Shown in pieces: positions 16,324 to 24,597 of a stretch of 64,000 nt of DNA. Position 1 is the first letter of the stretch; every line of letters starts with the position of its first letter. The DNA comes from Streptomyces galbus (lineage in GTDB: Bacteria; Actinomycetota; Actinomycetes; Streptomycetales; Streptomycetaceae). The position numbers and the translations under genes are program-made. The stretch lies in the NCBI RefSeq assembly GCF_005280195.1, contig NZ_SZPR01000012.1, positions 582,861 to 646,860 of the forward strand, given 5' to 3'. The notes below the pieces were generated by a model that saw only the letters and a program-made list of their open reading frames with translations, made no database searches and was not told the DNA's origin.

Positions 16324-18282
16324 TTGTCGGTCTGGGAGAAGTCGAGCGCCGCGCGGGTGGTCCCACCCGCGCGGCCCCGCAAGCTCGCGAAGGTCCCGTT
16401 CGTCGAACTGGCCGACGGACGCCTGCAGGGCGTCGTGTCCAGCGGCTCGGACATCGAGCGGGTCTACGTCTCGTCGGTCGCCGCGGGCACCTTCGCCTTC
16501 GCGTGCAGCACCAACAACAACCGCCCCTGCGGCGGCGCCCGCGGCGGGTTCTGCAACCACATCCGCGCGCTGGTCACCGAGGCGGTCCTCCAGTACGGCG
16601 GCCGGCGGGTCGCCCGCTACCTGCGCGTGGACACCGGTGACGCCGCGGCGGACGCCCCCTCCCTGACCGGCGCGATGACCGCCACCCACCCGCCGCAGGC
16701 CGACCGCACGGCGGCCGCCGCCGTCTTCAGCCGCTTCCTGCGCCACCTGGCCTACCTCGAACTCGCCCCGGGCACCGCGCCGTTGCCCGAGATGCACTGG
16801 TTCCCGCCGTCCCGGCAGGGCGCGACGGCAGCGGAGACGGACAGTGCCGACGCCACCGGGCAGGCCGCGCCGGACGCGGAAGAGGCCGAGGCGGCCTCCG
16901 CCCACCCCCTCGCCCAACCCCTCGACGGCCTCGACGACGCCCTGGCCGCCGTCGACGCCGTCGACCGTGCCCTCACCGGCGGCCTGCTGCGCCCCCGGCC
17001 CGAGCAGGGCGCCGACCTGACGCACCTCGCGCACGCCGTCGCCGCCTCCCCGCTCGCCTCCCGGGTCGCCGAGGCCGCCGACAAGGCGTCGGCCGGAGCC
17101 GCCGGGGAGGAGCACTTCGTCGCGCTCGCCGCCGGCCGCGCCGCGCTCCTCGGCGCGGTCCACGACGCCCTGGCGGTCCGCGTGCAGGAGTTCACCGGCC
17201 GTACGCCCGCCGAGCGGCAGCCGTCGGCACCCGACGCGCCCGACGCCGCCAACCTCCTCGCCGCCGCCCGCTCCTGGCTGTGCGACCTGGCGCGCAGCGG
17301 CTGGCAGGGCATCGACCACGAGCTGATCGCCGGGTCCGCGCCGATCGTCTCGGCGCTGCTGCCCGACCCCGCGCTGCGTCGGCTCGCCGTCCTCCTCGAC
17401 GGCTTCGCCGCCGAACTCGCCGCCTCCTGCCCCGGAGCGACACTGGAGCGCATACCGGCCCGCCGCTGGGGCGACCTGTGGGCGCGGGCCCTGCTGCTCA
17501 CGCTGCCGGGCGCCCTCGGCACGGGCGCACCCGACCGGCTCACCGGCCGGCTGCTGCCCCTGGGCACGGATCTGCACGAGCACGCGACCGCCGTCCAGGC
17601 CCAGGTGCACGCCGTGTTCGAGCCCGCGGACGGCGGCCCCTCCCGCCTGGTGCGCGCCGGCGTGTCCGCCCCCAAGCCGGACACCGTCGTCGGCGCCGGC
17701 GTCTGGCAGTTGCTGCGCCCCCACATGACGCTCCTCGCCGCCGCCGGAGAAGGTCGCGCGATGGAGCTGACCGACATGCCCGCCACCACCGACGGCGACC
17801 TCCTGTGGGACGACGCGCACGCCCGTCCCGGCGAGCCCGCCGACCCGTTCGCGACGGCCCGTGTCGCCCTGCCGACCGCCACCGCCGCCGCGACGGCGCC
17901 CCTGGACCGGCACCCGGCGGCTCTCGCCGTCCCGGTGTTCCTGGAGGGCTACACCGTCGAACGGCACGAGGACACCGTGACGTTCACCGTCGCCGGACAC
18001 CCCCTGCCCGTCGACACCGACCGGGCACCGGCGGCCGGCCCCCTCACCCCCGACACGGTCGCCGCGTCGGCCGCCTGCGTCGCCCTGCTGCGCTGGGACG
18101 CCGGGACGTACCGCCTCCAGCCGCTCGCCGTGGAGAGCACCGTGCGCCGCAGGACCGTGTCCGTGCACGCGGGCGCGTGGGCCGGCGGCACCACCGACAA
18201 GGCGGCCGCCAAGGCGGAGAAGGCCGCCACGGACGCCGTGAGCGTGCTGCGCGAGCGCGCCGGAAGGCTGCTGCGGAAATGA
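16324..18282 (+). CDS. SWIM-like zinc-finger protein (YehQ-like)
   Basis: 652 residues, first gene of a four-gene operon. Cys61, Cys69, Cys77 and His79 (FACSTNNNRPC, GGFCNHIRAL) form a SWIM-like zinc site, with the CxC half spread to C-x7-C. The rest is Ala-rich alpha/beta sequence without an enzymatic motif. A TTG start at 16324 is chosen because AAAGGAG lies 8 bases upstream and conserved sequence (VWEKSSAARVVPPARPRKLA) begins right there; no ATG or GTG fits. The stop overlaps the VWA gene start (ATGA). In E. coli yehQ has the same kind of neighbours. SWIM domains bind DNA or protein; the role here is unknown. Confidence 0.8.
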   Translation: MSVWEKSSAARVVPPARPRKLAKVPFVELADGRLQGVVSSGSDIERVYVSSVAAGTFAFACSTNNNRPCGGARGGFCNHIRALVTEAVLQYGGRRVARYLRVDTGDAAADAPSLTGAMTATHPPQADRTAAAAVFSRFLRHLAYLELAPGTAPLPEMHWFPPSRQGATAAETDSADATGQAAPDAEEAEAASAHPLAQPLDGLDDALAAVDAVDRALTGGLLRPRPEQGADLTHLAHAVAASPLASRVAEAADKASAGAAGEEHFVALAAGRAALLGAVHDALAVRVQEFTGRTPAERQPSAPDAPDAANLLAAARSWLCDLARSGWQGIDHELIAGSAPIVSALLPDPALRRLAVLLDGFAAELAASCPGATLERIPARRWGDLWARALLLTLPGALGTGAPDRLTGRLLPLGTDLHEHATAVQAQVHAVFEPADGGPSRLVRAGVSAPKPDTVVGAGVWQLLRPHMTLLAAAGEGRAMELTDMPATTDGDLLWDDAHARPGEPADPFATARVALPTATAAATAPLDRHPAALAVPVFLEGYTVERHEDTVTFTVAGHPLPVDTDRAPAAGPLTPDTVAASAACVALLRWDAGTYRLQPLAVESTVRRRTVSVHAGAWAGGTTDKAAAKAEKAATDAVSVLRERAGRLLRK

Positions 18283-19811
18283 CCGAGACCACGCCCGCCC
18301 CGGACGCCCACGACCACCGCCGTCAGGTCCTCTACTGGCGGCTGCTCGCCCGCCTCTTCGACCCCGAGGAGCGCGCCTCCCTGGAAGCCGCGAGCCTCGC
18401 CGTCGTCGAGGACATCGGCCTGCCGGCCGCACTGCTCGACCCGCAGGTCTCGATCGACTCGATCGTGCAGCGCCACCCGCACCTGGCGGCCGAACTCGAC
18501 GGCCTGATGACCCCCGACGGCACCGACCGGCAGGACGGCACCGACCGGCAGGACGGCGCCCACCGGCAGGACGACAGCACGGTCGTCGCCGACAGCGCCG
18601 ACAGCGCCGACAGTCCCGAGGGTGACGACAGCCCCGACGGCGGTGCCGACAGCCCCGACGGCGATGCCCGCGACCGCGCCGCCGAGGTCCGCCGTGCCGC
18701 CCTCGTCTCCAAGGTGCTGCTCAACGTCTTCGCCACCGGCTCCGGAGCCGTCAGCGCCGGACAGCTCGCCCGCTGGCAGTCCGACGCCGGCTGGCTGGAG
18801 CGCGCGCTCGGCTGTGCCCCCGGCGACCTGCGCGGCGGCCGTACGAGCGCCCCGGGCGGTGTCGGCCCGACCGGTACCGGCCTCGGCGGCAGCACACCGG
18901 ACCTGAGCCGGCTGATCCCGCAGATCGGGCCCGAACTCGGCGCGCTGGAGGCCGACCTGGTCAAGCGGATGCGGCTGCGCGAGGTGCTGGCCGACCCGCA
19001 GCTCGCCGCGCGGCTCACCCCCAGCATGTCGCTGATCGAGCAGCTCCTGCGCGACAAGAACAACCTCTCCGGAGTGGCCCTCGCCAACGCCAAGGCGCTG
19101 ATCCGCCGCTTTGTCGACGAGGTCGCGCAAGTCCTGCGCACCCAGGTGGAGAAGACGTCGGTCGGCGCGATCGACCGCTCCGTCCCGCCCAAGCGGGTCT
19201 TCCGCAACCTCGACCTGGACCGCACCATCTGGAAGAACCTCACCAACTACAGCCCCGAGGAGGAACGCCTCTACGTCGACCGCCTCTACTACCGCCACAC
19301 CGCGCGCAAGACCACACCGCAGCGGCTGATCGTCGTGGTGGACCAGTCGGGCTCCATGGTCGACTCCATGGTCAACTGCACCATCCTGGCGTCCGTCTTC
19401 GCCGGGCTGCCGCGCGTCGACGTGCACCTCGTCGCGTACGACACGCAGGCGCTGGACCTGACGCCGTGGGTGCACGACCCGTTCGAGACGCTGCTGCGCA
19501 CCAACCTCGGCGGCGGCACCGACGGCACGGTCGCCATGGCCCTCGCCCAGCCGAAGATCGCCGAGCCGCGCAACACGGTCGTGGTGTGGATCTCCGACTT
19601 CTACGAGTGGCGCAGCCAGGAGCTCTACGACAGCATGGCCGCCCTGCACCGCTCCGGCACCCGGTTCATCCCGGTCGGCTCGGTGACCAGCTCCGGCCGC
19701 GGCAGCGTCAACCCGTGGTTCCGGGAGCGCTTCAAGGACCTCGGCACACCGGTCCTCTCCGGACACATCCGCAAGCTCGTCCACGAACTGAAGACGTTCC
19801 TCGCCTCGTAG
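18279..19811 (+). CDS. VWA (MIDAS) protein of MoxR-VWA operon (YehP-like)
   Basis: 510 residues. An N-terminal helical region (1-75) is followed by a low-complexity acidic linker (about 79-135, GTDRQD repeats then SADS/SPDG runs), a helical middle with KNNLSGVALANAKALIRRF, and a C-terminal von Willebrand A domain. Its metal site is complete: DQSGSM from Asp355, Thr414 in GGGTDG and Asp440 in WISDFYEW. VWA partners of MoxR ATPases act as substrate adaptors in metal insertion and complex remodelling. Translationally coupled to the upstream SWIM gene by a 4-base overlap. Cytoplasmic. Confidence 0.9.
   Translation: MTETTPAPDAHDHRRQVLYWRLLARLFDPEERASLEAASLAVVEDIGLPAALLDPQVSIDSIVQRHPHLAAELDGLMTPDGTDRQDGTDRQDGAHRQDDSTVVADSADSADSPEGDDSPDGGADSPDGDARDRAAEVRRAALVSKVLLNVFATGSGAVSAGQLARWQSDAGWLERALGCAPGDLRGGRTSAPGGVGPTGTGLGGSTPDLSRLIPQIGPELGALEADLVKRMRLREVLADPQLAARLTPSMSLIEQLLRDKNNLSGVALANAKALIRRFVDEVAQVLRTQVEKTSVGAIDRSVPPKRVFRNLDLDRTIWKNLTNYSPEEERLYVDRLYYRHTARKTTPQRLIVVVDQSGSMVDSMVNCTILASVFAGLPRVDVHLVAYDTQALDLTPWVHDPFETLLRTNLGGGTDGTVAMALAQPKIAEPRNTVVVWISDFYEWRSQELYDSMAALHRSGTRFIPVGSVTSSGRGSVNPWFRERFKDLGTPVLSGHIRKLVHELKTFLAS
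18519..18572. repeat. three 18-bp tandem repeats in VWA linker
   Basis: Units at 18519-18536, 18537-18554 and 18555-18572; the first two are identical, the third differs by two bases. They encode GTDRQD, GTDRQD, GAHRQD. Shorter GACAGC and GACAGCCCCGACGGC repeats follow to about 18665. Likely a length-variable flexible linker. Confidence 0.9.
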
Positions 19812-19868
19812 CGGGACCGCACGAGCACGCACCCACCCACGTCACCCGTACCTCAGAAAGGCCCCCGC

Positions 19869-20987
19869 ATGTCCGACCTGCTGCGCGCCCCCGCCGAGAT
19901 CAAGTACGCCGAGGAGCTGGACTGGCTGGAGTCGGTCGACGACGGCCCCAAGCCGTTCTCCTGGCGGCTGTCGCCCAAGATGGTCCGGCTGTTCGTCCTC
20001 GGCTCCGAGCGCGCCGACGGCCTCGACCGGGAGATCTCCCAGAAGTGGTTCGGCGACCGCAGCTTCGTCGAGCGGTCCATCGTCACCCTGGCCTCCGACC
20101 GCGGCCTGCTGCTCATCGGCGACCCCGGCACCGGCAAGAGCTGGCTGGCGGAGCTGCTGTCGGCGGCCATCTGCCGCAACTCCACGCTCGTCGTGCAGGG
20201 CACGGCCGGCACCACCGAGGACCACATCAAGTACTCGTGGAACGTCTCCATGGTCATCGCCAAGGGACAGTCCCGGGCGTCGATGATCCCCTCGCCGATC
20301 ATGACCGCGATGGAGCGCGGCGCCATCGGCCGCTTCGAGGAGCTGACCCGCGCCACCAGCGACGTGCAGGACGCGCTGATCTCCATCCTGTCCGAGAAGT
20401 ACATCTCGGTGCCCGAACTCGACAGCGACAGCGACAACATCGTGTTCGCGCAGCCGGGCTTCTCCGTCATCGCCACCGCCAACAGCCGCGACCGGGGAGT
20501 CAACGACCTGTCCTCGGCACTCAAGCGCCGCTTCAACTTCGTGCGCATCCCGGTCGTGACGAACAAGAAGAGCGAGGCGGAGATCGTCCGCTTCCGCACC
20601 GAGGAGCTGCTGCGGCGCCACCGCATCGAGCTGGAGGTGCCGCCCACCCTGCTCGACGTGCTGCTGCAGAGCTTCGCCGACCTGCGGGCCTCCGCGGCCG
20701 CAGCCACCAGCGACGACGAGAAGCTGGAGTCGGCCCTGTCCACCGCCGAGCAGATCGGCGTGCTGGAGGACGCCGTCCTGCACAGCACCTTCTTCGGCGA
20801 ACGCACCCTGAGCGCCCGCACCCTCGCCTCGTCCCTGGTCGGCTCGCTCGCGCGCCGCGACCCGGAGGACCTGGCCCTGCTCAACAAGTACCTGCACGGC
20901 GTGGTCGAGCCGCGCAGCAAGGAAGAAGGGGGCTCCTGGCCGGAGTTCCTGGAGGGCGGCCGCGACGCGATCGCGACCCTCTCGTGA
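19869..20987 (+). CDS. MoxR-like AAA+ ATPase (YehL-like)
   Basis: 372 residues. Walker A is GDPGTGKS (84-91); the Walker B region is GAIGRFEEL with Glu157-Glu158; sensor 1 is IATANSRD (Asn205); candidate arginine fingers lie in SSALKRRFNF (220-221). An inserted loop (DHIKYSWNVSMVIAKG) before Walker B is typical of the MoxR/YehL branch. It should form a hexamer that remodels or loads a substrate chosen by the VWA partner. It begins 57 bases after the VWA stop with AGAAAGG upstream, and its end overlaps the DUF5682 start by four bases (GTGA). Confidence 0.92.
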   Translation: MSDLLRAPAEIKYAEELDWLESVDDGPKPFSWRLSPKMVRLFVLGSERADGLDREISQKWFGDRSFVERSIVTLASDRGLLLIGDPGTGKSWLAELLSAAICRNSTLVVQGTAGTTEDHIKYSWNVSMVIAKGQSRASMIPSPIMTAMERGAIGRFEELTRATSDVQDALISILSEKYISVPELDSDSDNIVFAQPGFSVIATANSRDRGVNDLSSALKRRFNFVRIPVVTNKKSEAEIVRFRTEELLRRHRIELEVPPTLLDVLLQSFADLRASAAAATSDDEKLESALSTAEQIGVLEDAVLHSTFFGERTLSARTLASSLVGSLARRDPEDLALLNKYLHGVVEPRSKEEGGSWPEFLEGGRDAIATLS

Positions 20988-23782
20988 GCGCCGGCACCTT
21001 CGAGGCGCTGCGCGGCCAGCTCCACGAGGCGGCCACCGCGTTCGCCGACGGCCCCGGTGCGCTGGAGGGCATCCTGCGCGGCATCGTCGACGACGTCGAC
21101 CGCGCCGTGCGCGAACCCCTGGAGATCTTCCCCGTCTGCCACCACTCGCCGGCCTCCGCCCTCGCCATGGCCCGGCGGCTGCGGGCGAAGCAGCCGAAGG
21201 TGGTCTACCTCGAACTGTGCGAGGACATGGCCCCGTTGCTCACCGAGCTGCGCAACTGCCGCCTGCCGGTGGCGGTCCAGGCGTTCGCGGGCGAGGTCGT
21301 GGGCTTCCCCGCCGACTGGTCCCCGCTCTCGGTGGTCGCCCCGATCACCGAGGCCTCCGCCGAGTACCAGGCCATCGCCTACGCCCTGGACACCCCCGGC
21401 GTGCAGCTGGTCCTCGTCGACCGCTCCTCCGACCACGTCTTCCAGTGGGAGGCCCGCGACGAGCACCCGGCCGCCCCCGGTGAGTCCGCCGACCCCGACG
21501 CGCCGCACGGCGAGGACGGTGCCCTGCACGGCGACGCGGTCGGCGTGGAGATCGGCGACCTGCGCCCGCGCTTCGCTGAGCTGGAGGAGCACCTGCTGCG
21601 GCACGGCCGGGTACGGCACTGGTCGGAGTGGTGGCACCAGTACGTCGAGGTGCCCCTCGGCGACGGCGACCACGACACCTACCGCCAGGTGATGCTGCTC
21701 ATCGGCAGCCTCTTCCGCCGCCTGGCCCCCGGCGACCCGCGCCGCGTCCGGGTCGACGAGGACCGCGAGCGGTACATGTGGACGCGTATCCGCGCCCACC
21801 TCACCGCCACCGGCACCGACCCCGCCGACGGCCTCTACGTGTGCGGCGCCTTCCACGCGGCCAGCCGCGTCGAGGAGTTCGGCGTCCACGGCACGGACAC
21901 CTTCACCATCAGCCCGCCCAGCGGCACCACGTGGCGCCACGGCCTGATCCCGTCCAGCCACGCCGCCATCGAGGCCCAGTTCGGCCTGGCGGGCGGCTCG
22001 GTGTCGATCGCCGCCGCCGAGTGGGCGAAGAACGTCCGGCGCACCGGAGTGAAACCGTTCCGGCTGGCGGGCCAGGCGGGCACCAAGAAGCAGGGCCGCA
22101 AGGCCGTACTGCCGGCGGTGCCCGCACCGTCCGGGACGCCCGCCGACAAGCTCTCGGGATTCCTGGGCCGCCCGCCGGCCCTGGACCGCCTCGACGAGGC
22201 CGAACTGCTCGGCTGGTCCGTGGACATCGTGCGCGCCGCCCGCCGCAACGGCTACCTCGCCTCCACCGCCGACGCCATCGCCGTGTTCGAGACGTCCATC
22301 CTCCTCGCGGGGATGCGCGACCGCGCCAAGCCGACGCCGTACGACTTCCAGGACGCGGCCGTCACCTGCATCGAGAAGGACGTGGTACCGGGCCGGCGGG
22401 ACGTGCGGCGGCTCGTCGAGAGCATGATGGGCGGCGACCGCGTCGGCCAGGTCGGCTACGACGCGCTGCCGCCGCTGGCCCGTGACGTCCACGACCGGCT
22501 CGCCCCCCTGGCCCTCAAGCTCCAGCAGCGCGGCGTCCAGCGGGCCCTGCTGGACATCGCCTCCCGGCCGGAGCTGGAGGCCTGTTCCGACGTCCTGTGG
22601 ATCCTGCGCCGCCTGCTGCCCCACGGCGCCGCCCGGCCGATCATGGGGGAGCGGCGCCTGGGCGAACGCCCCGTCCAGGAGTCCTGGGACCTGGCCCTGG
22701 GCACCCACCAGCGGGCCCTGATCGAGCTCGGCTACGAGGGCGTCAGCATCGAGCAGGTGCTGGAGCAGCGCCTGCGCCGCACCGCCTACGACCCCCGGGC
22801 CACCACCGGCGCCGTCCTGGAGACCGTCGAGGACGCCCTGCTCCACCTGCGCAGCCGGCGCCTCGCCGACGAGCTCGGCACCCGCGCCCTGGAGGTCCTC
22901 GCCCGCGAACGCGGCGTCGACGGGGCTCCCGAGGTGCTGCGCCGGGTGCGCCGGCTGCTCGCGTACCACCGCACGCACGAGCCCGCGCTGCCCGCGTGGA
23001 TCGAGTCCTTCGTCACCACCGGGTACGCGCACTACTGCACGCTGCTGCCCACCGCGGTCACCGACGAGGACGCCACCGTCCGCCAGGTCGGGGCGATGCT
23101 CGGCTTCCTGTTCAGCATGGAGGGCCTGGCCCTGTCCCTGGGCTGCGACCGCACCCAACTGGAGCTGGCCGTCGCCCAGTCGAGGCCCGGGGACCCGGCG
23201 AAGACCGCCCTGCTGTGGGCGGCCCGCACCCACCTCGGCACGCTCTCCCGCACCGAGCTGCGCGCCCGCTGCGCCGGCCTGCTCGGCAACCCGCTGGTCG
23301 TGCCGTCGTACCCCCGCTACCTGAGTGGGTTCCTGCACGCGCTGGAACCGGTGCCGGCGCTGGCCGACTTCGTGGTGGAGGCCGTCTCGCAGGCGTTCGC
23401 GCGCCTGCCCGACCAGGTGCTGCTGCCCTGGCTGCCGAGCCTGATCACCTCCCTGCGCTCCGGCGGTACGGAGCTGGCCCCGCTGCTCATCCGCGAGGCC
23501 GACCGGCTGTTCCCCGCACGGCTCGCGGCCCTGGACGCCTGGACCCCGCCGTGGGAGGCACCGCCGTCACCGGTGGGGGAGCAGGGGGTCGTGGGCCCGC
23601 ACGCCGGGCGGGGCGTCTCGCTGCTCGCCGCCCACCCCGCGGTCTGCGACGCGCTGGCCGGGCTGCTGGGCTGCGACGACCCGTGGCAGCAGGCACCGGC
23701 GGCCACGTCCCGGGGCGCCGCGCTGCTGGGCGTGCACCCGGCCACGGGCGAGGCGCTGGCGGAGCTGCTCACCACCGGCTGA
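20984..23782 (+). CDS. DUF5682 family protein (YehM-like)
   Basis: 932 residues from GTG 20984, last gene of the operon. The N-terminal part has VCHHSPASALAMARRL (His53-His54), VVYLELCEDM (Glu77) and VCGAFHAA (His291), an arrangement that recalls TraB/TIKI/erythromycin-esterase-like hydrolases with paired His and Glu; that relation is inference. A helical C-terminal half follows. The last 55 residues hold a duplicated motif: RGVSLLAAHPAVCDALAGLL and RGAALLGVHPATGEALAEL. In E. coli yehM is adjacent to yehL and yehP. Its tight coupling to the ATPase gene suggests it is the effector or substrate of the MoxR-VWA machine. Cytoplasmic; function unknown. Confidence 0.85.
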   Translation: MSAGTFEALRGQLHEAATAFADGPGALEGILRGIVDDVDRAVREPLEIFPVCHHSPASALAMARRLRAKQPKVVYLELCEDMAPLLTELRNCRLPVAVQAFAGEVVGFPADWSPLSVVAPITEASAEYQAIAYALDTPGVQLVLVDRSSDHVFQWEARDEHPAAPGESADPDAPHGEDGALHGDAVGVEIGDLRPRFAELEEHLLRHGRVRHWSEWWHQYVEVPLGDGDHDTYRQVMLLIGSLFRRLAPGDPRRVRVDEDRERYMWTRIRAHLTATGTDPADGLYVCGAFHAASRVEEFGVHGTDTFTISPPSGTTWRHGLIPSSHAAIEAQFGLAGGSVSIAAAEWAKNVRRTGVKPFRLAGQAGTKKQGRKAVLPAVPAPSGTPADKLSGFLGRPPALDRLDEAELLGWSVDIVRAARRNGYLASTADAIAVFETSILLAGMRDRAKPTPYDFQDAAVTCIEKDVVPGRRDVRRLVESMMGGDRVGQVGYDALPPLARDVHDRLAPLALKLQQRGVQRALLDIASRPELEACSDVLWILRRLLPHGAARPIMGERRLGERPVQESWDLALGTHQRALIELGYEGVSIEQVLEQRLRRTAYDPRATTGAVLETVEDALLHLRSRRLADELGTRALEVLARERGVDGAPEVLRRVRRLLAYHRTHEPALPAWIESFVTTGYAHYCTLLPTAVTDEDATVRQVGAMLGFLFSMEGLALSLGCDRTQLELAVAQSRPGDPAKTALLWAARTHLGTLSRTELRARCAGLLGNPLVVPSYPRYLSGFLHALEPVPALADFVVEAVSQAFARLPDQVLLPWLPSLITSLRSGGTELAPLLIREADRLFPARLAALDAWTPPWEAPPSPVGEQGVVGPHAGRGVSLLAAHPAVCDALAGLLGCDDPWQQAPAATSRGAALLGVHPATGEALAELLTTG

Positions 23783-23791
23783 CCCGCCGCC

Positions 23792-23832
23792 GGCCTGCCC
23801 GGTCCGCCGCCTCACCGCGGACCGGGCAGGCC
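23792..23832. terminator. bidirectional hairpin terminator
   Basis: Perfect 16-bp stem, arms 23792-23807 (GGCCTGCCCGGTCCGC) and 23817-23832, 9-base loop, between the convergent DUF5682 and GNAT genes. Confidence 0.8.
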
Positions 23833-23833
23833 G

Positions 23834-24457
23834 TCACCGCGCGGTCGGCCGTCCCAGGTACCAGACCGGCCCCTGCTCCTGAGGGACGTCGATCTCCTGG
23901 AACCCCAGCCGGTCGTAGAACGCGCGCGCCGGGGTGTTCGCCCGCGCCATGCACAGGTGCACCGCGGGCACCCCCTTCTCGCGCAGCGCGTCGAGGAACG
24001 CCTCCATCAGGGCGCGTCCGTAGCCACGGCCCTGCCAGGGCGGCAGCAGGTCGATGTGCAGGTGCGCGGGGAAGGGCGCGAGCTGCGGCTGCACCATCCG
24101 CTCGGGGTCGTGCAGCAGGCCGATCATCTCGTCGGTCGGTGTGCGGGGCGCCCCGCCGGGCTCGGGGTACCGGTCGGCGACCGCGGGCAGCCACTCGTCC
24201 CGGAACCACTTCACGAACCGGGGCGTGTCCGCCGTCCCGACGACGTACCCCACGGCCCGCCCGTAACCGTCGTCCAGGACCCGGGTGAGCTCCGGCTCGT
24301 GGTCGGCGTACGGGTAGGCGAACAGCGTGGGCATCAACTCCCGGTCGGGGTAGACCCCCGAGGAGTCCTGCCCGTTGTGGGCGGTCAGGACGCAGACCTC
24401 CCCGAGCGCCGGGCGGTCGGACACCCGGTACGGCCGCACGAAGGGCATCGGTTTCAT
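23834..24457 (-). CDS. GNAT family N-acetyltransferase
   Basis: 207 residues. The acetyl-CoA loop is LLPPWQGRGYGRALMEAFL, followed by VHLCMARANTPARAFYDRLG and the closing strand GFQEI. The long N-terminal part (RPYRVSDRPALGEVCVLTA, then DSSGVYPDRE) is like the GNAT domain found beside hexosaminidase/OGA-type proteins. The acceptor substrate is unknown. ATG 24457 has only a weak ribosome site; a second Met three codons on is possible. It is monocistronic between two hairpin terminators. Confidence 0.87.
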   Translation of the reverse strand: MKPMPFVRPYRVSDRPALGEVCVLTAHNGQDSSGVYPDRELMPTLFAYPYADHEPELTRVLDDGYGRAVGYVVGTADTPRFVKWFRDEWLPAVADRYPEPGGAPRTPTDEMIGLLHDPERMVQPQLAPFPAHLHIDLLPPWQGRGYGRALMEAFLDALREKGVPAVHLCMARANTPARAFYDRLGFQEIDVPQEQGPVWYLGRPTAR

Positions 24458-24534
24458 GCCCCGATCATCCCGCCGGGGGAGCGCTCCCACAAGCGTCGGC
24501 GCGCACCTGCCCGACTGCCGCCCGGAACCACGAA

Positions 24535-24578
24535 CGCCCGCCGCCCCGGCGGCACTTGGTTCACCGGGGCGACGGGCG
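24535..24578. terminator. interrupted hairpin terminator
   Basis: Arms CGCCCG + GCCCCGG (24535-24549) and CCGGGGC + CGGGCG (24564-24578), with a 2x2 internal loop and a 14-base apical loop, directly after the GAPDH stop (minus strand). Confidence 0.6.
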
Positions 24579-24597
24579 CGTGCAGAGGGAGGGCCGG

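Noticed and set aside
19466..20983. Plus-strand frame running into the DUF5682 gene from far upstream
   Set aside because: It overlaps the VWA and ATPase genes in another frame and reads as Arg/Pro-rich filler; the GTG at 20984 with GTGA overlap is the natural start.
19853..23338. Very long minus-strand open frame (over 1100 codons) opposite the MoxR/DUF5682 genes
   Set aside because: High GC leaves antisense frames open. It has no domain signal, and the plus-strand proteins beneath it are clearly recognisable.
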